A stretch of DNA of 64,000 nt, from the NCBI GenBank assembly GCA_963708245.1, contig OY970201.1, forward strand, positions 4,712,001 to 4,776,000, written 5' to 3'. Below, in pieces: positions 48,877 to 56,598 of the stretch (position 1 is its first letter; every line of letters begins with the position of its first letter). Below the pieces are notes generated by a model that searched no databases, had not been told where the DNA came from, and saw nothing but the letters and a program-made list of their open reading frames with translations. The DNA comes from CAVYXK01 sp963708245. GTDB lineage: Bacteria > Pseudomonadota > Alphaproteobacteria > Acetobacterales > Acetobacteraceae. The position numbers were made by a program, and so were the translations under genes.

Positions 48877-49548
48877 CTATTCGTGCACCAGCACCCAGTC
48901 GTTGATGAAGCTGGCGAGACCGTTGGCGTGGAAGTCGCGGCGCAAAACCGCTTCATCGTAGTCCTCACGCACCCAGTCCAGGAAGGGCTTACGACCCTCC
49001 CCTTCGCGCTCAAAGCGCAGGAAGAACGCGTCGAGTACGCCGGTGCGCGAGCGGCGCAGATGGCCGAAACGCAGCGAAAGCTGCCGCATCGCCATCTCCG
49101 CGGTACCGCCCTCCAACAGTACGAAAAGGCCGGCTGCCAGCCCGGCGCGGTCGGCGCCCGACTTGCAGTGGATCAGGGCCGGCTCGCGCATCGAACGATA
49201 GATGTCGTGAAGCCGCAAGATGCGGTCGCGATGCGGGGCACCCCGGCTCTCCACGGCCATGTCGATGAAATCGAGGCCCAGCCGGTTTGCCATGTCCCGG
49301 GTGAGCGCGTCGGAGCCGTTGTTCGTCCGCCCGCGCAGGTTGATCACGGTCTGCAGCCCGTAACGGCGGGTCATCGCCGCCAACCGGCTGGGCGTCGGGT
49401 GATTGCAGCGATAGAGTCGGCCGGGCGCCACGGCCGCGAAATTGCTCCAGGCCAGGCGGAAGATCGCGTGGTCGACGACCAGCGCGTCGAGCCAGGCCAG
49501 CGCCCGGCCTCGCCCGGTGGCGAGATCGCCGCGGAAGATCGTGTCCAT
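48877..49548 (-). CDS. Dual-specificity/tyrosine-phosphatase-like protein
   Basis: This 223-residue cysteine phosphatase has the HCX5R site at H127-R134 (ALIHCKSGADRAGLAAGLFV). The substrate-loop region begins GRLYRCNHPTPSRLAAMTRR and TVINLRGR. No signal peptide is visible. Related proteins sit in LPS and lipid clusters, where they may act on phosphorylated lipids or sugars rather than on proteins. Gaps of 12 and 9 nt to its neighbours, and its partner the Kdo hydroxylase, suggest a role in LPS core or lipid A change; this is inference. Confidence 0.8.
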   Translation of the reverse strand: MDTIFRGDLATGRGRALAWLDALVVDHAIFRLAWSNFAAVAPGRLYRCNHPTPSRLAAMTRRYGLQTVINLRGRTNNGSDALTRDMANRLGLDFIDMAVESRGAPHRDRILRLHDIYRSMREPALIHCKSGADRAGLAAGLFVLLEGGTAEMAMRQLSLRFGHLRRSRTGVLDAFFLRFEREGEGRKPFLDWVREDYDEAVLRRDFHANGLASFINDWVLVHE

Positions 49549-49560
49549 CCCGAGGGGTGC

Positions 49561-50217
49561 TTAGGAGCGCTCGGCCATGGCCGTCGCGACGCCGGGATTG
49601 GCCAGCACGACCTCGCGGGCCACGTCGGACCGTCCCTCGGCCTCAAGCCCGGCAACCACTCCGGCAACGTCCTCGGCCGGGCGGTTCTGGCTCATCTTCC
49701 GCTTGCCCTCCAGCCGGGTGATCGGAATCGCAAAGCCGGTGATCGCCTTCAGCATGACCTGAACGAAATCTTCCGGCGCGTCCGTCACCGCCCAGGGCTG
49801 CGCCCGTGATGCCTCCTGCCGGTTCGTCAACCGGGTGACGATCGCCCGCAGCCGCTCCGGCTCGTTGAAGAACGAGATCGGCCCGTAGGCGTGCACCGCC
49901 TCGTAGTTCCAGGTCGGCACCACCTTGCCCGTACGCCGCTTGGTCTCATACCAGGAGGGGGTGATGTAAGTGTCCAGCCCCTGGAAGATCGCCAGCGCCT
50001 CGACGCCGGGCAGTGCGCCTTTCGCCTGCGGGTTGGCCCGGGCGAGGTGGCCGAGCAGCGTGCCATAAGGGCCGGGCTCCGGATCGAGCAGCATCGGCAC
50101 GTGGCTGGCGATCAGTCCGTCCGCCGTCAGCGTCACCAAGGTGGCGATCCCGCTCCCGGCAATCGCGGCGTGCACCGCGTCGATCCGGTTCTCGCGAAAG
50201 GCAGTGGGCAAATACAC
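49561..50217 (-). CDS. PaiB-family FMN-binding protein
   Basis: This 218-residue protein resembles PaiB (FMN-binding split barrel; called a negative regulator in Bacillus). GTG 50217 gives the family start MYLPTAFRENRIDAVHAAIA, with GGAG eight bases upstream. Further marks are ASHVPMLLDPEPGPYGTLLG, TYITPSWYETKRRTGKVVPT, WNYEAVHAYG, and ITRLEGKRKMSQNRPAEDVA. An ORF opening at 50367 adds only upstream antisense text. It lies 12 nt before the phosphatase gene. The biochemical role is unclear. Confidence 0.88.
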   Translation of the reverse strand: MYLPTAFRENRIDAVHAAIAGSGIATLVTLTADGLIASHVPMLLDPEPGPYGTLLGHLARANPQAKGALPGVEALAIFQGLDTYITPSWYETKRRTGKVVPTWNYEAVHAYGPISFFNEPERLRAIVTRLTNRQEASRAQPWAVTDAPEDFVQVMLKAITGFAIPITRLEGKRKMSQNRPAEDVAGVVAGLEAEGRSDVAREVVLANPGVATAMAERS

Positions 50218-50234
50218 AGCTCTGCTCCGTTCCG

Positions 50235-50696
50235 TTACGGCGATGTCGGCGCCAGTCCGAGCGCGGCGTAGGCACGGGTGCTCGGCGGCCAGGCGTGCAT
50301 GACGTCGGCGCGCCAAGCGACCGCACCCCAGGCGAGCACCCCGAGCAACACAAGGCTCCCGACCCAAGCGAGCCCGACCCAGGGCGAACGAGGCGGTGGC
50401 TCGACCGGCCGGGCAAGCCGTTCCATCGCGGAGAATGGCTCACGTTCGGTCTGCTCCTCATGCGGGGCGGACGCAATCGGCGGCGGCGCCGGCTCTTCGA
50501 AGGAAGCGGGATCGGGCGGCGGCGTTGTCGCGAGCGCCTCAGCCGGGCGCTCCGGGACGGTCTCCACGGGTTTCGACGCCGGCTCGCCTGGGGTCCATTC
50601 GGCCCCGCAACGTGCGCAGCGCAGCGCCTTCCGGCCGACGAGCAGGTGATCGGGCACATCATAAGCGATGCTGCAGTCGGGACACTGGACTCGCAT
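50235..50696 (-). CDS. MJ0042-type zinc-ribbon membrane protein
   Basis: This 153-residue protein has an N-terminal zinc ribbon MRVQCPDCSIAYDVPDHLLV...LRCARCGAEW (two CxxC pairs), a Pro/Glu-rich disordered middle (~40-100) and one transmembrane helix near the end (VGLAWVGSLVLLGVLAWGAV). Such proteins are regularly found divergent from ftsE in alphaproteobacteria. The function is unknown. ATG 50696 places the CPxC motif at the usual position. Confidence 0.82.
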   Translation of the reverse strand: MRVQCPDCSIAYDVPDHLLVGRKALRCARCGAEWTPGEPASKPVETVPERPAEALATTPPPDPASFEEPAPPPIASAPHEEQTEREPFSAMERLARPVEPPPRSPWVGLAWVGSLVLLGVLAWGAVAWRADVMHAWPPSTRAYAALGLAPTSP

Positions 50697-50845
50697 GTGA
50701 AACTGACGGACGCCCCCTTTCGGCGCGCATATACCAGCCGAACGTGACATCGCGCGAGAGGGCGGAGGCGCGGTTGCAGTACCGGCCGCAAACCCTCTGG
50801 CAACCGTCTGCCCGGGAATGGCAAGAAGCCCCAGAGAGATTCGGC

Positions 50846-51520
50846 ATGGTGCGATTCGAAGAGGTCGGGCTCAGCTATATCAGTCCGGGCGCCGGCTTAG
50901 GCCCGGAGGTTCTGCACGATCTCAGCTTCACGCTGTCCGACGGGGTATTCCGCTGGCTGCTCGGGCCGTCGGGCGCGGGCAAGACCAGCCTGCTCCGCCT
51001 GATGTATCTGGCGGTCCGACCGACGCGTGGGCAGCTCAGCATTCTGGGTGCCGACGTGGCGACAATGCCGCGGCGCCGGCTGCCCCGCCTGCGCCGGCAA
51101 ATCGGCGTTGTGTTCCAGGATTTCCGCCTGCTCGCCCACCTCTCGGTGTTCGACAACGTGGCCCTGCCGCTCCGCCTTGCCGGCCGCCCGGAGGGGCAAG
51201 TGCGGGCTGATGTGGGCGAGATGCTGCGTTGGGTCGGGTTGACCAAGAAGACGGAGGCGCGACCGGCGGAGCTATCGGGCGGGGAGCAACAGCGCGTGGC
51301 CATCGCCCGCGCGGTTGTCGTACGCCCCAGTCTGCTGCTCGCCGACGAGCCGACCGGCAATCTCGATGAGGTGCAGGCCGAACGATTGATGCAGCTTTTC
51401 AAGGAGATGAACCGGCTGGGTACCACAGTCGTCGTGGCGACGCACAACGATGCGTTGGTCTCCCGGCATCCCGCCCCGGCCCTGCGCCTCGCGGCCGGCC
51501 GGCTGGTGCCGGCGGAATAG
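50846..51520 (+). CDS. ftsE: Cell division ATP-binding protein FtsE
   Basis: This 224-residue ABC ATPase pairs with FtsX at the division septum and controls peptidoglycan hydrolase activity. Walker A is GPSGAGKTSLLRLMYLAVRP (~residue 41), the Q-loop VFQDFRLLAHLSVFDNVALP, the signature LSGGEQQRVAIARAVVVRPS, Walker B LLLADEPTGNLD, and the H-loop VVVATHND. ATG 50846 begins MVRFEEVGLSY with AGAGAG upstream. ftsX follows after 14 nt. Confidence 0.95.
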   Translation: MVRFEEVGLSYISPGAGLGPEVLHDLSFTLSDGVFRWLLGPSGAGKTSLLRLMYLAVRPTRGQLSILGADVATMPRRRLPRLRRQIGVVFQDFRLLAHLSVFDNVALPLRLAGRPEGQVRADVGEMLRWVGLTKKTEARPAELSGGEQQRVAIARAVVVRPSLLLADEPTGNLDEVQAERLMQLFKEMNRLGTTVVVATHNDALVSRHPAPALRLAAGRLVPAE

Positions 51521-51534
51521 GGGCGCATCCGGCT

Positions 51535-52449
51535 ATGGCACGCCGACAGCCCCTCCGTCCGGCCGGTTTCGACGAGCTCGGCCTGCGGCGAGCCCTTGCC
51601 GATCGGATGCTGCCGTTCATGGTCGCTGCGATGGCCTTCCTCGCTGCCCTCGCGCTGGCAGGCTGGGTGGCGGCCGCGTCCCTTGCGCAGGGCTGGCAGG
51701 CCGGCGCGGGGGCATCGCTCACGGTGCAGGTGCCGCATCCGACCGACGCCGCCGAGGCAGGCGGCACGCGACTTGATCGCGTGCTTCTGCGGCTGCGCGG
51801 GATGGCCGGGATCGCTTCGGCGCGCGCGTTATCCAATGCCGAGCTCGCAAAACTTCTGCAACCCTGGCTCGGCACCGCCGCTGATTCGGCTGCCCTGCCG
51901 CTGCCTGGGGTAATCGCGGTGCGGCTGGCCGATCCGGCGTTGCCGCTCGACCCGGTCGCGGCGCAGGTGCAGGAGGTTGCCCCCGGATCGCTGGTGGAGG
52001 ACGAGGCGATCTGGGCCAGCCGACTGGCGAGGCTGGGGCGCAGCCTGCAGGCTTGCGCCGCGGCGGCGCTGTTCGTGGTCGGGGCGGTTGCCGCCGCGGT
52101 CATTGCGGTGGCGACGCGGGGCGGGCTGATGGCAAGGCGGGAGGCCATTGAGATCGTGCATGGCCTCGGCGCCACCGACGGCTACATCGCATCGCGTTTC
52201 GCGGCTCGCGCTACACTGCTGGCGGCATCTGGCGGGGTGATCGGCGGCGCGCTGGCCTTGCCGGTGCTGCTGGCACTGGCACATCTTGCCGCACCCTTCG
52301 GAACCGAGGCCGCGTCCGCAACCGGGGGTCTCAATGCGCTGCCGGTAGCGCTGTGGCTGTTGTTGCCGGGCTCGCCGCTGGCGGCGGCGGTCATCGGCTT
52401 CTGCACCGCACAGGGCACGGTCCGCCGGTGGCTGCGGCGGCTGCCATGA
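51535..52449 (+). CDS. ftsX: Cell division protein FtsX
   Basis: This 304-residue inner-membrane partner of FtsE has four helices (starting ~28, ~172, ~220 and ~268) with a periplasmic loop of ~120 residues between the first two. The FtsX/MacB-like C-terminal part has LMARREAIEIVHGLGATDGY. It passes the ATPase signal across the membrane to cell-wall hydrolases. Its stop overlaps the start of the YdcF-like gene (ATGA). Confidence 0.92.
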   Translation: MARRQPLRPAGFDELGLRRALADRMLPFMVAAMAFLAALALAGWVAAASLAQGWQAGAGASLTVQVPHPTDAAEAGGTRLDRVLLRLRGMAGIASARALSNAELAKLLQPWLGTAADSAALPLPGVIAVRLADPALPLDPVAAQVQEVAPGSLVEDEAIWASRLARLGRSLQACAAAALFVVGAVAAAVIAVATRGGLMARREAIEIVHGLGATDGYIASRFAARATLLAASGGVIGGALALPVLLALAHLAAPFGTEAASATGGLNALPVALWLLLPGSPLAAAVIGFCTAQGTVRRWLRRLP

Positions 52450-53117
52450 GGCAGCGGAGCTTGCTCCGGCCCGGCGGCTGGGCCCAGCGTGCAGTCCGCA
52501 TCGGCAGCGCGGTCGTGCTCGCAGCGCTGCTGGCATGGGGAGTGGGCTTCGTCTGGTTCGTCCGAAATGCGTCGCGAACCGCCAGCGCGCCGCCTCACGC
52601 CGACGGCATCGTGGTGCTGACCGGCGGGGCAGATCGGATCGAAGCGGCGCTGCACTTGCTGTCGAGCGGCGACGGCGACCGGTTGCTGGTCAGCGGCATC
52701 GGCGGTGGGGCCAATCTCAACGATGTGGCGCATAGCGCCGGCATCGACCCGGGCCCTGTGGCCGGGCGGGTGACCCTCGGGCGCGGTGCGGCCACGACCC
52801 ACGGCAACGCCGCCGAGACCGCGAGCTGGGCGCGGCAGGCCGGCCTGCGTTCCCTCATCGTGGTCACTGCCGCCTATCACATGCCGCGGGCGCTGACGGA
52901 AATCGGCCGCGCTCTGCCGGGCGTGCGGCTCTATCCTGTGCCGGTGCTGCCGCCGGGTATCCTGGGCGCGGATGGCTGGCCAACTCCAGCAGGCCTCAGG
53001 CTATTGGCGGAGGAGTGGAACAAGCTCCTGGCCGCGAAGCTTGGCCTCACGGAGCTGGAGCCTGCCCCCCTTCCGCTGCTCTCGGCGGCATCGAAGAGCG
53101 ACGGCCCGAGGGGATGA
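52446..53117 (+). CDS. YdcF/DUF218-family membrane-anchored protein
   Basis: This 223-residue protein has one N-terminal helix (AVRIGSAVVLAALLAWGVGF, ~16-36) and a DUF218 domain (ADGIVVLTGGADRIEAALHL, RLLVSGIGGG, THGNAAETASWARQAGLRSL, TAAYHMPRA). The family is linked to envelope biogenesis; its activity is not settled. ATG 52446 overlaps ftsX. In many relatives plsC follows ydcF; here moaC follows on the opposite strand. Confidence 0.87.
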   Translation: MRQRSLLRPGGWAQRAVRIGSAVVLAALLAWGVGFVWFVRNASRTASAPPHADGIVVLTGGADRIEAALHLLSSGDGDRLLVSGIGGGANLNDVAHSAGIDPGPVAGRVTLGRGAATTHGNAAETASWARQAGLRSLIVVTAAYHMPRALTEIGRALPGVRLYPVPVLPPGILGADGWPTPAGLRLLAEEWNKLLAAKLGLTELEPAPLPLLSAASKSDGPRG

Positions 53118-53199
53118 GACGGGGGCCAGTTGTCACGCGCAAGGAATTTCGTCGAGAAGCGGCGGAAGATGGCCGGCACGGCGTCCGTGTGATTGATCT

Positions 53200-53679
53200 T
53201 TATTCCTGACGGAACTCGCCGGACTTGCCGCCTGCTTTGTGGACGACGCGGACCGCCTCGATCCGCATGCCGCGGTCGGCCGATTTGCACATGTCGTACA
53301 CCGTGAGCGCGGCGACCGAGACGGCGGTCAGAGCCTCCATCTCCACGCCAGTCTGCGCGGTGGTGCGCACCGTTGCCTCGATCTCCACGGCCGGGCCAGT
53401 CGGATCGGAGTGGAGATCAACGCTGATCGCAGTGATCGGCAGCGGATGACAGAGTGGGATAAGCTCAGCAGTGCGCTTTGCCGCCATGATCCCGGCCAGC
53501 CGCGCCACGCCCAGCACGTCGCCTTTCTTCGCCTTGCCGCTTTGGAGCAGCGCCAAAGTCTCCGGCTGCATTGCCACCCGGCCCTTCGCCGTGGCGGTAC
53601 GCCCGGTCACCGGCTTCTCCGAGACATCGACCATCGCCGCATTGCCGGCGGTGTCGAAATGAGTAAGCCGGCCGCTCAC
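53200..53679 (-). CDS. moaC: Cyclic pyranopterin monophosphate synthase
   Basis: This 159-residue enzyme of molybdenum cofactor synthesis converts the MoaA product into cyclic pyranopterin monophosphate. It has the family's LTHFDTAGNAAMVDVSEKPV start, KGDVLGVARLAGIMAAKRTA, LIPLCHPLPITAISV (catalytic His) and GVEMEALTAVSVAALTVYDM with CKSADRGM (catalytic Lys/Asp). The start is GTG 53679 overlapping the trpC stop (GTGA). A trp-moaC join is common in alphaproteobacteria. Confidence 0.96.
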   Translation of the reverse strand: MSGRLTHFDTAGNAAMVDVSEKPVTGRTATAKGRVAMQPETLALLQSGKAKKGDVLGVARLAGIMAAKRTAELIPLCHPLPITAISVDLHSDPTGPAVEIEATVRTTAQTGVEMEALTAVSVAALTVYDMCKSADRGMRIEAVRVVHKAGGKSGEFRQE

Positions 53680-54521
53680 GTTGCCTGTGCCCGAGCGGGG
53701 CCGTCGCCCAGAAGCTCTCGTACTGCCGCCGCGACGTCTGGCTGGCGCATCAGGCCCTCGCCCACCAGGAAGCAGAATGCGCCCGCGGCGGCCAGCCGCT
53801 GCAGGTCGGCATTGTTGCGAATGCCACTTTCGGCTATCAGGAACCGGTCGGGTGGCACCAGCGGTGCCAGGCTTTGGGTGACAGACAGATCGGTGCGCAG
53901 CGTCTTGAGGTCGCGGTTGTTTATCCCGATGAGCTGAGTTTGCAGGCCGAGCGCGCGCTCCAGCTCGCGGCGGTCGTGCACCTCGGCCAGCACGTCCATG
54001 TCCAGGGAGCGTGCCGCGTCCTCAAGCTCGCGCGCCTGCTCGTTGGACAGCGCGGCCATGATCAGAAGGATGCAGTCGGCCCCGAGCGAGCGGCTTTCGA
54101 ACACCTGCCAGGGGTCGAGGATAAAATCCTTGCGCAGCACCGGCAAGTCGACAGCCTTGCGGGCGGCAACGAGGTGACCGTCGTTGCCTTGAAAATGTCG
54201 CTCGTTAGTGAGCACCGAGAGACAGGTGGCGCCGCCGTCACGATAGGCGCGGGCCAGTTTCGCCGGTTCGAAATCGGCTCGGATCAACCCGCCGGAAGGC
54301 GAGGCTTTCTTGATCTCGGCAATCAACGCAAACCGGCCGGCGCCGGTCGCATGCTTCAGCACGGCGCCGAAGCCGCGTGGCCGCTCGGCCTGGGCGGCGA
54401 TGCCTTGGCGAAGCTTCTCGATGCTAATCTCGGCCTTCCGGCGGGCGACCTCGGCCCGCGTCTCGGCGCAGATCCGCGCCAGCACGTCGGTACCACTTGT
54501 AACCTCGCTGTCGTCGGCCAT
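53676..54521 (-). CDS. trpC: Indole-3-glycerol phosphate synthase
   Basis: This 281-residue TIM-barrel enzyme of tryptophan synthesis closes the indole ring. Motifs are FALIAEIKKASPSGGLIR (catalytic Glu and Lys), VLRKDFILDPWQVFESRSLG (Lys), ADCILLIMAAL, QLIGINNRDLKTLRTDL and FLIAESGIRN. The length is slightly above the usual 260-270, from an N-terminal extension. It lies 25 nt after trpD and overlaps moaC. Confidence 0.97.
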   Translation of the reverse strand: MADDSEVTSGTDVLARICAETRAEVARRKAEISIEKLRQGIAAQAERPRGFGAVLKHATGAGRFALIAEIKKASPSGGLIRADFEPAKLARAYRDGGATCLSVLTNERHFQGNDGHLVAARKAVDLPVLRKDFILDPWQVFESRSLGADCILLIMAALSNEQARELEDAARSLDMDVLAEVHDRRELERALGLQTQLIGINNRDLKTLRTDLSVTQSLAPLVPPDRFLIAESGIRNNADLQRLAAAGAFCFLVGEGLMRQPDVAAAVRELLGDGPARAQAT

Positions 54522-54546
54522 CGAGCCTCCTTTCCCGCTCCGCCGG

Positions 54547-55578
54547 TCACCGGGCTGGAGGCAGGGGGTCGCCGGTCGCTCGGCGCAGCCGTTCGAGAGC
54601 CGCCAGCGCTGCGCCGGACGCCAGCGTCCGGTGAGCTACGGCTGCCCCCTCCCGCAGATCGCCGGCGCGTCCGGCCACGATCAGTGCTGCCGCGGCGTTC
54701 ATGACCACCGTGTCCCGGTAGGCGCCTCGGGCACCTTCGAGCACGGCCAGCAGCGCGGCTGCGTTCAATGCCGTGTCCCCACCGGCGATTGCCTCGAGCG
54801 GGGCTCGGGGCAGCCCGGCATCCTCGGGGCTGACGCTGAAACAGCTTGTGCCGCCGGCCTGTAGCTGCACTACTTGGCTCTCGCCCGCCACGGTCAACTC
54901 GTCGAGACCCTGGCCATGCACGATCCAGGCGGCCTCCGAGCCGAGCCGGCCCAGCGTTTCGGCCATCGGTCGGGCCCATTCGGGGGCGAACACGCCGATA
55001 AGCTGGCGGCGCACGCGGGCCGGGTTGGCAAGCGGGCCCAGGAGGTTGAAGATCGTGCGGGTGCCGAGCTCGACCCGCGGGCCGGCGGCGTGGCGCATCG
55101 AGGGGTGGTGCCGCGGCGCGAACAGGAAGGCGCAGCCCGCGGCGCGCAGGACCTCGGGCAGGCGGTCGAGGGGCACGTCGATGTCGACGCCCAGCGCGGC
55201 CAGCACGTCGGCCCCGCCGGTGCGCGACGACAGCGCGCGGTTGCCGTGCTTGGCGACCGGGACTCCGGCGCCGGCGAGGACGAAGGTCACCGCGGTTGAG
55301 ACATTGAGCGTGCCGGCGTTGTCGCCGCCGGTGCCGCAGACGTCGATCGCGTTGTCCGGCGCGGTTACCGCCGTCATGCGGGTGCGCAAGGCGCGCACAG
55401 CGCCGGTGAGTTCGGCGACGGTCTCGCCGCGGACGCGCATTGCCATCAGCAGGGCGCCGATCTGCGCTGGCGTGGCCTCGCCGGACATGATGATGTCGAA
55501 GGCTTGCTCGGCTTCGTCCTCGGTCAGGGTGGCGCCGGCGGCGAGCCGGGCGAGCAGGGGTTTGAGCGAGTTGGACAC
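54547..55578 (-). CDS. trpD: Anthranilate phosphoribosyltransferase
   Basis: This 343-residue enzyme transfers phosphoribose to anthranilate. The PRPP-binding glycine loop is DVCGTGGDNAGTLNVSTAVT (~80-100), followed by VAKHGNRALSSRTGGADVLA and HPSMRHAAGPRVELGTRTIF with NLLGPLANPA. The start is GTG 55578, 12 nt after trpG stops. It is the second gene in trpG-trpD-trpC-moaC. Confidence 0.97.
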   Translation of the reverse strand: MSNSLKPLLARLAAGATLTEDEAEQAFDIIMSGEATPAQIGALLMAMRVRGETVAELTGAVRALRTRMTAVTAPDNAIDVCGTGGDNAGTLNVSTAVTFVLAGAGVPVAKHGNRALSSRTGGADVLAALGVDIDVPLDRLPEVLRAAGCAFLFAPRHHPSMRHAAGPRVELGTRTIFNLLGPLANPARVRRQLIGVFAPEWARPMAETLGRLGSEAAWIVHGQGLDELTVAGESQVVQLQAGGTSCFSVSPEDAGLPRAPLEAIAGGDTALNAAALLAVLEGARGAYRDTVVMNAAAALIVAGRAGDLREGAAVAHRTLASGAALAALERLRRATGDPLPPAR

Positions 55579-55590
55579 AAAGGTCCGGGT

Positions 55591-56187
55591 TCAGGCAGCG
55601 CGCGCGGGCGCGTTGTCGCTGCGGACGATGGCGAGGAAATTGGCCAGGATTTCGCGGCCGGCCTCGCTGGCGATGCTTTCGGGGTGGAATTGGACGCCGA
55701 ATATGGGCAGGCCGCGATGACGGAGGCCCATCAGCAGCCCGTCCTCGGTCCAGGCGGTGGGGACGAGGGTATCCGGCAGGGTGGCACGATCGACGATGAG
55801 GCTGTGGTAGCGGGTGGCGGAGAACGGCGAGGGGACGCCGGCAAAGATGTCGTTGCCGGCATGGAAAATACGGCTGACCTTGCCATGCATCGGCACCGGC
55901 GCGCGCACCACTCGGGCGCCGAAAGCTTGGCCGATCGCCTGATGGCCGAGGCAGACGCCGAGGATTGGCACCTTGCCGGCGGCCGCGGATACGAGGTCGA
56001 GGCAGATTCCGGCGTCGTCGGGCGTGCAGGGGCCGGGCGACATGACGATGGCTTCCGGCGCGCGGGCGAGTGTGGCTTCGACGGTGATGGCGTCGTTGCG
56101 GCAGACCTCGCAGCGGGCGCCGACGTCGCCCAGGAAGTGCACGAGGTTGAAGGTGAAGCTGTCGTAGTTGTCGATGACCAGGATCAT
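55591..56187 (-). CDS. trpG: Anthranilate synthase glutamine amidotransferase component
   Basis: This 198-residue class I amidotransferase supplies ammonia to TrpE and may also serve PabB. It begins MILVIDNYDSFTFNLVHFLG. The nucleophile Cys is in ILGVCLGHQAIGQAFGA, and the His-x-Glu pair is in GVQFHPESIASEAG. AAGGA stands upstream of the ATG. It opens the trp operon here; trpE is not in the window. Confidence 0.95.
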   Translation of the reverse strand: MILVIDNYDSFTFNLVHFLGDVGARCEVCRNDAITVEATLARAPEAIVMSPGPCTPDDAGICLDLVSAAAGKVPILGVCLGHQAIGQAFGARVVRAPVPMHGKVSRIFHAGNDIFAGVPSPFSATRYHSLIVDRATLPDTLVPTAWTEDGLLMGLRHRGLPIFGVQFHPESIASEAGREILANFLAIVRSDNAPARAA

Positions 56188-56598
56188 AGTGGTGATCCTT
56201 TGCCGGAGCGTGGGGATCCGTCAACTACTGCTTTCGTCGCGGATTAACGCGCGGCCGCCCGGTGAGCCGAATATCGCGCTTGACCCTGTCGTAAAGGAAT
56301 GACGGCCTCAGTTGGAACTCACAAAGGGAGGAGAATATATTGGCACCGTATCCGACGGCAATGCCGTATGCAAGAGCTCAGTGCTATTCGGTGATTGTGA
56401 TATAATCGGACTGGCCGCGCGTCCTCGTCTCTGGCATGACTTCTTCAAATCAAAGCAGGCACGCAGCTTGGACTACAGGCCGTAACCCGCCCCTCCCGCC
56501 AGTCTATGATTCCACATAGCCGCGGAACGAATGGGAGCCTCGTGCTGGGGTTCACACGGAGCACCGCGGCAGGAAATTCGATGTGCAGCGGCCGGTCT
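56188..56598. other. Gene-free stretch between the trp operon and the UbiB-like kinase gene
   Basis: I see no convincing coding frame, RNA gene or strong palindrome in these 411 nt. It must hold the promoter of the trpG operon (reading left). A TATAAT at 56401 on the plus strand has no -35 partner and no gene to serve. The region is richer in A and T than its neighbours. Confidence 0.5.

Noticed and set aside
48556..49809. 417-codon plus-strand ORF
   Set aside because: Antisense to the Kdo hydroxylase, phosphatase and PaiB genes, which have clear motifs.
54356..56224. 622-codon minus-strand ORF overlapping trpD and trpG
   Set aside because: Frame-shifted shadow of trpD/trpG. Extremely Arg-rich, with no domains.
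56401..56406. TATAAT hexamer as a promoter
   Set aside because: No -35 at the right distance and no plus-strand gene downstream.
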